DNA of 13,143 nt from an uncultured Solobacterium sp. Its GTDB lineage: Bacteria > Bacillota_I > Bacilli_A > Erysipelotrichales > Erysipelotrichaceae. The notes beneath the pieces were generated by a model. The model did not search any database, was not told the origin of the DNA, and was given only the letters and a program-made list of their open reading frames with translations. Shown here piece after piece: positions 1 through 6,597 of the stretch. Position numbers and translations under genes: made by a program. The stretch covers positions 1 to 13,143 of the forward strand of contig URYK01000060.1 in NCBI GenBank assembly GCA_900552125.1, read 5' to 3'. Numbering within the stretch: position 1 is the stretch's first letter; the number at the start of each line of letters is the position of its first letter.

Positions 1-11
1 AGCTGATAAAT

Positions 12-67
12 AAAGGGTAGTGGGCTATTTTAACTAATTATTATTTGACACTACCTTTAGTGAAAGG
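12..67 (+). promoter_or_regulatory. Possible leader hairpins upstream of the methyltransferase gene
   Basis: The arms at 12-22 and 49-58 (GGTAGTG against CACTACC, one bulged G) can pair across an AU-rich loop of about 26 bases. The 3' arm can alternatively pair with AAAGG at 63-67 just before the ribosome binding site, so two mutually exclusive hairpins are possible. No U-tract follows either one. This could be a leader structure or the tail of the preceding transcript; I see no recognisable riboswitch class. A TTGACA at 46-51 lacks a suitable -10. Confidence 0.3.
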
Positions 68-79
68 GAAGGTGGAAAT

Positions 80-871
80 ATGAGTGAATATCAGACATAC
101 AAAGATGATGAGAAAAAGGTACAAAGTATGTATTCAAGCTATGACGAAGAAAGGAGATTGAATACTACAAAAGCATCCAGTGTAGAATTTATGACAACTA
201 TGCATTATCTAGAAAAATATCTAAAAGAAGGGGATTCTATTCTAGATATTGGAGCTGGAACTGGACAATACAGCTTTGCGTTAGCACATAAGGGTTATAA
301 AGTAAATGCTGTTGAATTATCTCATCATAATGTAGAAGTTTTTAGAAGTAAAATTACGGAGAATGACAGTATTGATTTAAGACAGGGGAATGCTTTAGAT
401 TTGAGTATGTATGAAGATGAGTCATTTGATGTTGTATTAGTTTTTGGACCACTTTATCATCTTCATAATCAAGAAGATAAACTACGTTGTTTAGAAGAAG
501 CAAAACGAGTTTGTAAGAAGAATGGATTAATTTATGTGGCATTTATTGCACATGATTTAATTCCAATTAATGAATATTGTTATAACAGTGAATTCTTTAA
601 ATCTGATGAATATGATAGAGATAGGCTTAGAGTAGTAGATGACCCTTTTGTTTTCCATACTGTTGATGAATGTAGAGCATTATTACGTGATGCACATTTA
701 TCATTTATTCATGAAATTGCAACAGATGGATTGAGTGAAACTTTAGCTAATAAAATTAATAAGATGGATGATGAATCATTTAATGAATATTTTAAATATC
801 ATCTGTATCTTTGTGAGAAACCAGAATTATTAGGTATGACAATTCATAATTTATTTATCTGTAGAAAATAA
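80..871 (+). CDS. Class I SAM-dependent methyltransferase
   Basis: Soluble 263-residue protein with a Rossmann-type methyltransferase fold. The SAM-binding motif I is ILDIGAGTG at residues 54-62. The acidic residue closing strand beta2, expected to hold the SAM ribose, is in VNAVELS (Glu79). The motif after beta4 is VLVFGPLYHL (119-128). The N-terminal 50 residues are charged and helical, and the C-terminal third is probably a substrate-binding cap. The start is set by a GGAAGGTGG ribosome binding site 4-5 bases before the ATG. The substrate (small molecule, RNA or protein) cannot be told from sequence. The gene stands alone and ends at a terminator shared with the convergent folT. The fold is secure; the specific reaction is unknown. 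Confidence 0.88.
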   Translation: MSEYQTYKDDEKKVQSMYSSYDEERRLNTTKASSVEFMTTMHYLEKYLKEGDSILDIGAGTGQYSFALAHKGYKVNAVELSHHNVEVFRSKITENDSIDLRQGNALDLSMYEDESFDVVLVFGPLYHLHNQEDKLRCLEEAKRVCKKNGLIYVAFIAHDLIPINEYCYNSEFFKSDEYDRDRLRVVDDPFVFHTVDECRALLRDAHLSFIHEIATDGLSETLANKINKMDDESFNEYFKYHLYLCEKPELLGMTIHNLFICRK

Positions 872-877
872 TAAAGA

Positions 878-904
878 GCCAGAAAGTTCAGATTACTTTC
901 TGGC
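878..904. terminator. Bidirectional terminator between methyltransferase gene and folT
   Basis: Perfect 10-bp stem (GCCAGAAAGT / ACTTTCTGGC) with a 7-base loop. It is followed by a T-rich stretch on the plus strand, and by TCTTTATTATTTT when read on the minus strand. It lies 6 bases past the methyltransferase stop and 7 bases past the folT stop, so it can serve both convergent genes. Confidence 0.85.
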
Positions 905-911
905 CTTAAGT

Positions 912-1460
912 TTATTGTTTTTTGATACGCTCAGCACTTTTTAATATAGTGTACAATAATGCTACATCAATAGGAAACATTACGACGTTTTTAATTAAGC
1001 GGGCAATTGTAAAGATTGGGTTTTGATATAAAATGTTTAACCATAAGGATGTTAGAATCAGATTGATAAATATAGTAATGCATGCTCTGGCAACAATAAC
1101 TCTAGGTAATGTGATTTTTTTCTTATAAAAGAAGCAGCCATATATGAGTCCAGTTAAAAATTCATTTAAAGCAAATCCCGGAAAGTAAGGACCATCAGGT
1201 CGTATGATATACTTTAAAGTATCTGCGATTACACCAGCTATTCCTGTACAGATTGGACCATAGTACATTGCAGAAACAGCTGCAGGCAAGCTGGAGAAAC
1301 CTATGCGTAAGGTTGGTGTTATTGGAATAAATAAAGAGCCAACTGCCACATTTAAAGCTGTAAGCATAGCAGTTCCAGTAAGAGATGTTACTTTTCGAAG
1401 TTCCTTGGTACTTGATTTGATTAATGCTGGAATTTCAAAAATTTCTTTCGCAAAGTTCAT
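912..1460 (-). CDS. folT: Folate ECF transporter substrate-binding subunit FolT
   Basis: Integral membrane S component of an energy-coupling factor transporter, expected to bind folate and dock on a shared EcfA/A'/T module encoded elsewhere. The 182-residue length and about six hydrophobic helices fit the family. Family-typical segments are LRIGFSSLP (51-59), FPGFALNEFLTG (93-104) and the Arg-containing RLIKN (154-158). The start at 1460 is preceded by a strong AAAGGAGG. A longer in-frame reading back to 1622 would translate straight through the riboswitch, so it is not used. A THF riboswitch in the leader independently supports folate as substrate. Monocistronic, with its own promoter and terminator. 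Confidence 0.93.
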   Translation of the reverse strand: MNFAKEIFEIPALIKSSTKELRKVTSLTGTAMLTALNVAVGSLFIPITPTLRIGFSSLPAAVSAMYYGPICTGIAGVIADTLKYIIRPDGPYFPGFALNEFLTGLIYGCFFYKKKITLPRVIVARACITIFINLILTSLWLNILYQNPIFTIARLIKNVVMFPIDVALLYTILKSAERIKKQ

Positions 1461-1465
1461 ATAAA

Positions 1466-1503
1466 AAACCTCCTTTCCGATATTGCATATGAAAAAGAGG
1501 TTT
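1466..1503 (-). promoter_or_regulatory. Ribosome-binding-site-sequestering / terminator-like hairpin of the folT riboswitch
   Basis: In the folT transcript the 13-base arms 1503-1491 and 1478-1466 pair completely (with two G-U pairs). The 3' arm contains the AAAGGAGG ribosome binding site and is followed by UUUUUUAU. The hairpin therefore buries the Shine-Dalgarno sequence and could also act as an intrinsic terminator just before the start codon. It would be the OFF state of the switch. Confidence 0.75.
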
Positions 1504-1521
1504 AAGTTATTTCTTATGCAA
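1483..1521 (-). promoter_or_regulatory. Alternative (antisequestor / antiterminator) hairpin of the folT riboswitch
   Basis: Arms 1521-1510 and 1494-1483 pair as 7 bp (UUGCAUA / UAUGCAA), a mismatch, then 4 bp. This stem uses the 3' strand of riboswitch P1 (1520-1516) and part of the loop and stem of the 1466-1503 hairpin. It thus excludes both the ligand-stabilised P1 and the SD hairpin, as expected of the ligand-free ON state. Confidence 0.6.
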
Positions 1522-1620
1522 CAGCGGGATGCGACCAAAAAACCGCAAGAAAAATCTTTTCGCCCACCTGACAACTCCCCGTTCAGGTGATACTTAACGC
1601 TTTCTGATCTACTCTGCACC
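1516..1620 (-). ncRNA. Tetrahydrofolate (THF-I) riboswitch aptamer
   Basis: Read on the minus strand, the leader has the conserved THF aptamer segments in order: GUGCA (P1 5' strand) at 1619-1615, AGAGUAGAU, GCGUUAAGU, a P3 stem CACCUGA / UCAGGUG enclosing CGGGGAGUUG, then CGAAAA, UUGCGG, CGCAUCCCGCU, and UGCAU closing P1 at 1520-1516. This class senses reduced folates and usually represses folate transport or synthesis genes. Here it sits between the folT promoter and start codon, beginning within a few bases of the predicted transcription start. Confidence 0.92.
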
Positions 1621-1624
1621 AATA

Positions 1625-1653
1625 ATTATAAAGGGGTTGTTTGTGAAAAACAA
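1625..1653 (-). promoter_or_regulatory. folT promoter (sigma-A type)
   Basis: On the minus strand a TTGTTT -35 (1653-1648) and a perfect TATAAT -10 (1630-1625) are separated by 17 bases. The predicted transcription start near 1618 coincides with the 5' edge of the THF aptamer. Confidence 0.75.
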
Positions 1654-1746
1654 GTGAAGATTTTACTAAAAATGTATAGATTTATCTAAATTCTAAGTAT
1701 ATTTAATGGTTTTTACTTGTGAAAAAAATCATTTGTGAGAAACCGC

Positions 1747-1775
1747 TTTTTTTATGCAAATACTCGGTGTATAAT
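1747..1775 (+). promoter_or_regulatory. pta promoter
   Basis: TATAAT at 1770-1775 lies 31 bases upstream of the pta start. With 17-base spacing the -35 position (1747-1752) is only a T-run, so the -10 is good and the -35 poor. Three direct TTGTGA copies (1641, 1717, 1733) lie upstream, their role unknown. Confidence 0.55.
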
Positions 1776-1805
1776 AAACTATGGTTAGGAAAGTGAGGCT
1801 TTTTT

Positions 1806-2777
1806 ATGATTAACAAATTAATTGAAAAAATTAGGGGAAAAGGAACTAGAATCGTTTTCACTGAGGGTTCCGATCCACGTATTTTGGAAGCGGCAGTACG
1901 TTTACACAAAGAAAATATTTTGGTTCCTGTATTATTAGGAAACCGTGCAGAAATCGCTGGTGCAGCAGCAGCGAATGGTTGGGATATCGAAGGTATCGAA
2001 ACTCTAGATCCAATCGAATATAAAAATATGGATATGATGGTTACTAAAGTAGTAGAACTACGTAAAGGTAAATTAGATGAAGCTCAAGCTAGAGAAGCAT
2101 GTCTTCATAGAAACTTCTTTGGTACAATGTATGTAGAATTAGGATGCGCTGATGGACTTTTAGGTGGTGCTACTTATTCAACTGCAGATACAGTTCGTCC
2201 AGCATTGCAGCTGATTAAAACAAGACCTGGTAACTCTATCGTATCAAGCTGCTTTATCTTATTAAAAGAAAATGAACAGCTAGTTATGGGTGACTGCTCA
2301 ATCAATATTGATCCATCTGCAGATGATTTAGTAGAAATTACATTACAGACTGCACACACAATTCGTCAGTTTGGTATTGAACCAAAAGTTGGTCTATTAT
2401 CTTACTCTACTTTAGGTTCTGCGAAAGGTGCAAGTGTTGAAAAAGTAAAAGAAGCAGCTACACGTTTGAAACGTATGCCTTTGGATTTTGAAGTTGAAGG
2501 TGAAATACAGTTTGACTGTGCGGTAGCTCCAGAAGTTGCGAAACTAAAAGCACCTGATTCTAAAGTTGCAGGGGAAATCAATACATTTATCTTCCCTAAT
2601 ATTGATTCTGGAAATATTGGTTACAAAATTGCGGCTCGTTTAGGTGGATACGAAGCAATCGGTCCAATCCTTCAAGGTTTAAATGCACCAATCAACGACT
2701 TGTCTCGTGGATGTAATGCAGAAGAAGTATTTAAAATGGCAATTGTAACTGCAGCTCAGAAATACATGGATATTTAA
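1806..2777 (+). CDS. pta: Phosphate acetyltransferase
   Basis: Cytosolic enzyme interconverting acetyl-CoA plus phosphate and acetyl phosphate plus CoA. It is the first step of acetate fermentation when paired with acetate kinase (not in this window). The 323-residue length matches the short, single-domain Pta class. Conserved segments are GSDPRILEAA (21-30), ADGLLGGA followed by TYSTADTVRP (115-132), SYSTLGSAKG (199-208), FPNIDSGNIGYK (263-274) and GPILQGLNAPINDLSRG (286-302). The start follows an AAGTGAGG site 7 bases upstream. Monocistronic, divergent from folT, ended by a strong terminator. The paralogue EutD is possible, but no ethanolamine genes are near. Confidence 0.94.
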   Translation: MINKLIEKIRGKGTRIVFTEGSDPRILEAAVRLHKENILVPVLLGNRAEIAGAAAANGWDIEGIETLDPIEYKNMDMMVTKVVELRKGKLDEAQAREACLHRNFFGTMYVELGCADGLLGGATYSTADTVRPALQLIKTRPGNSIVSSCFILLKENEQLVMGDCSINIDPSADDLVEITLQTAHTIRQFGIEPKVGLLSYSTLGSAKGASVEKVKEAATRLKRMPLDFEVEGEIQFDCAVAPEVAKLKAPDSKVAGEINTFIFPNIDSGNIGYKIAARLGGYEAIGPILQGLNAPINDLSRGCNAEEVFKMAIVTAAQKYMDI

Positions 2778-2790
2778 TCATAGAGAAAAT

Positions 2791-2831
2791 ACTGTATCTT
2801 TATTCTATCTGAATAAGATGCAGTTTTTTTT
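2791..2831 (+). terminator. Intrinsic terminator of pta
   Basis: A 14-bp stem with one bulge (ACTGTATCTT..ATTC against GAATAAGATGCAGT), a 5-base loop, and eight consecutive Ts. It begins 13 bases after the pta stop codon. Confidence 0.9.
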
Positions 2832-2872
2832 GTATTCTCCCATGATATGAGCTATGCTTGTATTTTTTTACT

Positions 2873-2901
2873 AACACAATTGTCTCTGTTCGCATATAGT
2901 A
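2873..2901 (+). promoter_or_regulatory. Candidate sigma-K (mother-cell sporulation) promoter
   Basis: AACA at 2873-2876, a 16-base spacer, then CATATAGTA at 2893-2901 preceded by G. This fits the Bacillus sigma-K consensus mACm-N16-gCATAnnnTA. The TATAGT inside it has no sigma-A -35 at 16-18 bases (TAACAC lies there), so a vegetative reading is poor. CATATAGT also matches a sigma-E -10 at all but one position. It lies 36 bases upstream of the collagen-like gene. Confidence 0.6.
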
Positions 2902-2937
2902 AAGTGAGCAGTGATAAAAGCTTGAAAGGGGAGCGTT

Positions 2938-3777
2938 ATGTATCGAAATAGATATAACTATGATGAATTTGATTCTACTGAGCTAGATGATGAAATGATG
3001 CAAGAAGGTTTCGCTGATTATGATAGAAATCAAAATGAGCAAGATCAAAGACGAGTTAGCTGGAATTGTTCGAATGTTGAGACAGTGATAGGAGCTACTG
3101 GTCCAATGGGCCCAAGAGGACAAAGAGGTGCACAAGGGCCAAGAGGTCTTCAAGGGCCACAAGGTAGAGAAGGTTTACAGGGATTGCGAGGACCTCAGGG
3201 TGTAACAGGGGTACAAGGTGTTGTGGGTGAACAGGGGGAAACAGGACCTGTAGGTCCTCAAGGTGAGCAAGGTGAAAGAGGATTAACAGGACCATGTGGG
3301 CCAATTGGACCAACAGGTGTAGCAGGAGCTACAGGTGCAACAGGTCCAGCAGGAGAAGCTGCCCCAGGATATCCACATGCATCAGTAAGTTTACATTCCT
3401 ATACAGATAAACAATTTTGTTCACAGGAAGGTTTTGTGTTTGATATAGGAACAATTCCTTATGGATTCACTATTTCTGATGATTACCAAAGTGTCATAAC
3501 AGCGCAGGAAGGTACCTATCTTGTACAGTTCGGCTGTATGATTTCCTCTGCACCAAGTTATGGAGATGCAGTTTGTTTAGAACTAAATCACTCTATGACA
3601 ATTGAAGAATCAAGAATGCCTATGCAGCAAGTAGGAACATTTACACAAGGAACAGTATTATTGGAATTGGATGCAGGAGATTGCTTGCGTATGGTTAGTG
3701 ATAGCAATGAAGGAATTAACGTATGCAGTGTAAATAATAATGTAAATGCTTATCTGATTGTATATCAGATAAATTAA
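2938..3777 (+). CDS. Collagen-like (BclA-type) glycine-repeat surface protein, probably spore surface
   Basis: 279-residue structural protein. Residues 1-51 are an acidic, Tyr/Asp/Glu/Gln-rich N-terminus without a signal peptide. Residues 52-141 form 30 uninterrupted Gly-X-Y triplets, many with Pro in X or Thr/Gln in Y. Residues 142-279 form a beta-rich globular domain comparable in size to the C1q/TNF-like trimerising tip of BclA. One triplet is GPC, a possible interchain disulfide. The start is set by AAAGGGGAG 6 bases upstream. Absence of a secretion signal suits assembly from the mother-cell cytoplasm onto the spore, in line with the sigma-K-like promoter. The next gene is a glycosyltransferase, and Thr-rich repeats are the usual glycan acceptors in such proteins. 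Spore location is inferred; the collagen-like architecture is directly visible. Confidence 0.85.
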   Translation: MYRNRYNYDEFDSTELDDEMMQEGFADYDRNQNEQDQRRVSWNCSNVETVIGATGPMGPRGQRGAQGPRGLQGPQGREGLQGLRGPQGVTGVQGVVGEQGETGPVGPQGEQGERGLTGPCGPIGPTGVAGATGATGPAGEAAPGYPHASVSLHSYTDKQFCSQEGFVFDIGTIPYGFTISDDYQSVITAQEGTYLVQFGCMISSAPSYGDAVCLELNHSMTIEESRMPMQQVGTFTQGTVLLELDAGDCLRMVSDSNEGINVCSVNNNVNAYLIVYQIN

Positions 3778-3784
3778 GTACTAT

Positions 3785-4858
3785 ATGACAGCTTTTAGTG
3801 TCTGTATGATAGTAAAAAACGAGGAAGAAGTGTTAGAAAGATGCTTACAATGCATCACAAGCTTTGCGGATGAAATCATTATCGTCGATACTGGAAGTAC
3901 AGATAAGACAAAAGAAATTGCATCAAAGTATACACATCATATCTATGATTTTCCTTGGTGCAATGATTTTTCCAAAGCTAGAAATTTCTCGTTTTCCAAA
4001 GCTAGTAAAGATTTTATCATGTGGTTAGATGCAGATGATATCATTTTAAAAGAAGACCAGCAAAAACTATGTGAATTAAAAAAACGAATATCCGATACTG
4101 TTTCTATGGTAATGATGAAATATCACACTGCGTTTGATAAAGAAGGAAACCCTACATTTACCTTCTATCGAGAACGGCTATTGAATAGAAAAATGAATCA
4201 TCAATGGAATGGTGCTGTTCATGAAGCTATAACACCAGCTGGTATTATAGTATATGAGGATATCTCAATTATGCATAAAAAAACAAAAGTATCAGATCCT
4301 AATCGAAATTTAGCTATATATGAAGCGTTGATTCAACAAAAGAAGAGTTTAGATCCTAGAGAACAGTATTATTATGGAAGAGAGTTATATGATCATGGAG
4401 AGTATCATAAAGCAATTCGAATATTTGAAGCCTATCTAAAAGAAGGAAAAGGATGGAAAGAAAATCAGATTGAAGCATGTCTATTAGCTGGGAATTGTTT
4501 TATGGCATTAGAAAAAAGGGAAAAAGGGATTATCGCATATCTTAAAAGTTTTATATATGATGAGCCTAGAGCTGAAATATGTTGTGCGATAGGAGATTAT
4601 TTTATCCATCAATCTAGATGGGAGGAAGCCACTTTCTGGTATAATTTAGCTTTACAGACTCCAATGAAAGAAGAACGTGGCGGATTTATAAGAAAAGAGT
4701 GTTATGGCTACTTGCCTGCCATACAATTATGTGTTTGTTATTATTGGCTACATGATATCGAAAAAGCGATTCAATATAATGAAAAAGCCGCAGTTTACAA
4801 TCCATCGAGCGAAGCAGTACTATATAATAGAGTCTTTTTTGGAAATCTGTCAGATTAA
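3785..4858 (+). CDS. Family 2 glycosyltransferase with TPR-like C-terminus
   Basis: 357-residue cytosolic GT-A enzyme. The N-terminal GT2 domain (about 1-180) shows VCMIVKNEE (6-14), DEIIIVDTGSTDKT (29-42), FSKARNFS (62-69) and the metal/nucleotide-sugar-binding LDADD (81-85). Residues from about 190 are paired helices resembling TPRs (YYYGRELYDHGEYHKAIRIF, and later CAIGDYF..WEEATFWYNLAL), likely for acceptor binding. It starts 7 bases after the collagen-like gene with no clear Shine-Dalgarno, so translation probably depends on coupling. C. difficile SgtA, adjacent to bclA3 and glycosylating spore BclA, is a known precedent for this pairing. Acceptor and sugar are inferred or unknown; the enzyme class is firm. 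Confidence 0.87.
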   Translation: MTAFSVCMIVKNEEEVLERCLQCITSFADEIIIVDTGSTDKTKEIASKYTHHIYDFPWCNDFSKARNFSFSKASKDFIMWLDADDIILKEDQQKLCELKKRISDTVSMVMMKYHTAFDKEGNPTFTFYRERLLNRKMNHQWNGAVHEAITPAGIIVYEDISIMHKKTKVSDPNRNLAIYEALIQQKKSLDPREQYYYGRELYDHGEYHKAIRIFEAYLKEGKGWKENQIEACLLAGNCFMALEKREKGIIAYLKSFIYDEPRAEICCAIGDYFIHQSRWEEATFWYNLALQTPMKEERGGFIRKECYGYLPAIQLCVCYYWLHDIEKAIQYNEKAAVYNPSSEAVLYNRVFFGNLSD

Positions 4859-4875
4859 AGATGGATTTCTTTTTT
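4842..4875 (+). terminator. Terminator overlapping the end of the glycosyltransferase gene
   Basis: 10-bp stem GAAATCTGTC / GATGGATTTC (two G-U pairs), an 8-base loop that contains the TAA stop, then six Ts. The last codons of the gene double as the 5' arm. Confidence 0.75.
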
Positions 4876-4902
4876 ATATAGATAACAATATGGTATACTT
4901 TA

Positions 4903-4931
4903 AGTAAAGAAAAAGATAGCTAGATGCTATC
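4903..4931 (-). terminator. Terminator of the 106-aa minus-strand gene
   Basis: Read on the minus strand: GATAGC (4931-4926), loop ATCTA, GCTATC (4920-4915), then CTTTTTCTTTAC. The TAG stop (4929-4927) lies within the 5' arm and loop boundary, so gene and terminator overlap. Confidence 0.7.
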
Positions 4932-5247
4932 GTTTCAATGTCTTTGTATAATTGTCAAATTCTTGCAGGATTCCATGATGAGCTAAAAACTCATAAAGTT
5001 CATCATCAGATAAATCTTTTTCATATTCATCAATAATATTGCACACTGTATCACTTAAAGGATAGGGTTCACCGCTTTGAGTGCGAATAAAATGTATGTG
5101 CCAGCCATCATTTTGTATAGTTAAAGTAACTGAAGCTGTATCTTCACCCATATCTCCCCATATAGCTTTTGTGAAAATATCCGTATAAAAAGAAAAGGGG
5201 ATATTTAATAACTGTTGTCTATAAGTAGATAATTCTTGTAGTGTCAT
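4927..5247 (-). CDS. Uncharacterised small acidic protein (106 aa)
   Basis: I do not recognise this family. The protein is soluble, acidic, and has no signal peptide or membrane segment. The N-terminus is helical (MTLQELSTYRQQLL), followed by a beta-rich middle (ASVTLTIQNDGWHIHFIRTQ, residues 38-57) and a helical, acidic C-terminal half. It is supported as a gene by a TAGGAGAG ribosome binding site 5 bases before the ATG, a well-spaced promoter on the same strand, and a terminator immediately after the stop. It is divergent from the HAD-fold gene. Confidence 0.72.
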   Translation of the reverse strand: MTLQELSTYRQQLLNIPFSFYTDIFTKAIWGDMGEDTASVTLTIQNDGWHIHFIRTQSGEPYPLSDTVCNIIDEYEKDLSDDELYEFLAHHGILQEFDNYTKTLKR

Positions 5248-5273
5248 AATACTCTCCTATATATTTCAAATGT

Positions 5274-5302
5274 ATTGTATATGTTGTTTAATGATTTTGC
5301 AA
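5274..5302 (-). promoter_or_regulatory. Promoter of the 106-aa minus-strand gene
   Basis: On the minus strand TTGCAA (5302-5297), a 17-base spacer, and TACAAT (5279-5274). The predicted start is about 20 bases upstream of the ATG, leaving a short leader. It overlaps the 5' region of the divergent HAD-fold gene, whose own promoter I cannot identify. Confidence 0.65.
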
Positions 5303-5322
5303 GTAAGAGAGAAGGTGTTTCT

Positions 5323-5829
5323 ATGAAAGTGGTTTTTCTTGATATTGATGGAGTGCTCTTTCCGTGTAGAGGAAGAAAGTTTGAGTCTTGTAATTTGGAT
5401 AAAGTTAAGGAACAATTATGTAAACGGGATTATTTATTATTTCATGATATGAATGAATATGATTTAGCTATGGTGTACACTGGATGGAAGCAAGAGGCAA
5501 TAACTAGATTAAAGACATTACTGGATAAATGTGATGCGAAAGTCGTAGTTTCATCTTCATGGAAGTTTACTAGATCTGTTAGAGCATTGAAACAGTTATT
5601 TGGAATCTATGGATTAGAAGATTACATTATAGATAAAACTACTGATGACTATGGATTTCTTAAAACGCCAGCTATTCAGGGATATTTAAAAGATCATCCA
5701 AAGATTACTTCATATGTGGTGTTGGATGATATTGATATGCGAAAAGATTTTCCATATCATATGGTAGTATGTCCGGATATATTTGATGATAAGTGTTTAA
5801 GAGATGCTATCTTTATACTTTCCACTTAA
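5323..5829 (+). CDS. HAD-fold phosphatase-like protein (HAD_SAK type)
   Basis: 168-residue cytosolic protein of the haloacid dehalogenase superfamily. Motif I is FLDIDGVLF (5-13) with the nucleophile/acid pair Asp7/Asp9. Motif II-like VVVSSSW is at 74-80. The C-terminal metal-binding motif is VLDDIDM (133-139). The SSSW and DDID signatures and the lack of a cap insertion resemble the HAD domain found in bacterial Swiss-army-knife RNA repair proteins; here it is free-standing. The start at 5323 is chosen because AGAGAGAAGGTG lies 6 bases before it and the HAD core begins immediately; an in-frame ATG at 5275 has no good site. The substrate is unknown: a phosphomonoester or nucleic-acid end is plausible. 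Confidence 0.78.
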   Translation: MKVVFLDIDGVLFPCRGRKFESCNLDKVKEQLCKRDYLLFHDMNEYDLAMVYTGWKQEAITRLKTLLDKCDAKVVVSSSWKFTRSVRALKQLFGIYGLEDYIIDKTTDDYGFLKTPAIQGYLKDHPKITSYVVLDDIDMRKDFPYHMVVCPDIFDDKCLRDAIFILST

Positions 5830-5849
5830 TGGAAATAATAAGATATCTA

Positions 5850-6445
<596 letters not shown>

Positions 6446-6466
6446 AAAAATACGAAATTATTACTA

Positions 6467-6496
6467 TTGACAACGGTTTCATTTAAATGCTATACT
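6467..6496 (+). promoter_or_regulatory. Promoter of the antiterminator-PTS operon
   Basis: TTGACA (6467-6472), an 18-base spacer, and TATACT (6491-6496). Its start near 6503 places RAT2 at the very 5' end of the transcript. Confidence 0.82.
6468..6481 (+). promoter_or_regulatory. CcpA cre-like operator
   Basis: TGACAACGGTTTCA matches the Bacillus catabolite-responsive element TGWAANCGNTNWCA at every specified position except the first A (C here). It overlaps the -35 element, where CcpA binding would block RNA polymerase. CcpA itself is not in the window. Confidence 0.7.
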
Positions 6497-6508
6497 AAAA
6501 GCAGATAT

Positions 6509-6535
6509 AAGGGTTGTTACTGTAGAGGCAAGACC
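6509..6535 (+). promoter_or_regulatory. RAT antiterminator site, LicT/SacY-like (RAT2)
   Basis: AAGGGTTGTTACTG, a short loop, then GGCAAGACC: a clear BglG/LicT/SacY-family RAT with an unusually short apical part. The ending AGACC is also the first part of the terminator arm. The sequence is nearly identical to RAT3. Confidence 0.85.
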
Positions 6536-6581
6536 ATATATAAGCTATTGGGGATAGCTATATGGTCTGTTTTGTTTTTTT
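6531..6581 (+). terminator. Leader terminator controlled by RAT2
   Basis: AGACCATAT pairs with ATATGGTCT (9 bp), then a 3-base bulge, then AGCTAT/ATAGCT (6 bp) around TGGGG, followed by GTTTTGTTTTTTT. It lies directly before the ribosome binding site of the antiterminator gene. Confidence 0.88.
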
Positions 6582-6597
6582 AGGAGGAAAATTTGTT

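Noticed and set aside
1461..1622. N-terminal extension of folT up to 1622
   Set aside because: The extra 54 codons translate the THF riboswitch and its expression platform; the strong ribosome binding site and family length both fix the start at 1460.
1641..1660. Rex-type redox repressor operator
   Set aside because: Only the TTGTGA half-site is present; the required inverted TCACAA half at the right spacing is missing.
1738..1751. cre-like site AGAAACCGCTTTTT upstream of pta
   Set aside because: Three mismatches to the 14-base consensus, including the final CA, so it is too weak to call although pta is a CcpA target in Bacillus.
2880..2900. Sigma-A promoter TTGTCT...TATAGT before the collagen-like gene
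   Set aside because: The spacer is only 9 bases, far too short; the sigma-K reading fits with correct spacing.
3095..3313. 72-codon minus-strand reading frame inside the collagen-like gene
   Set aside because: It is the antisense shadow of the Gly-X-Y repeat DNA, with Leu/Val/His-rich composition, no ribosome binding site and no promoter.
3100..3360. Tandem DNA repeat or CRISPR-like array
   Set aside because: The periodicity is 9 bases and variable, explained fully by Gly-X-Y codons; there are no constant repeats with spacers.
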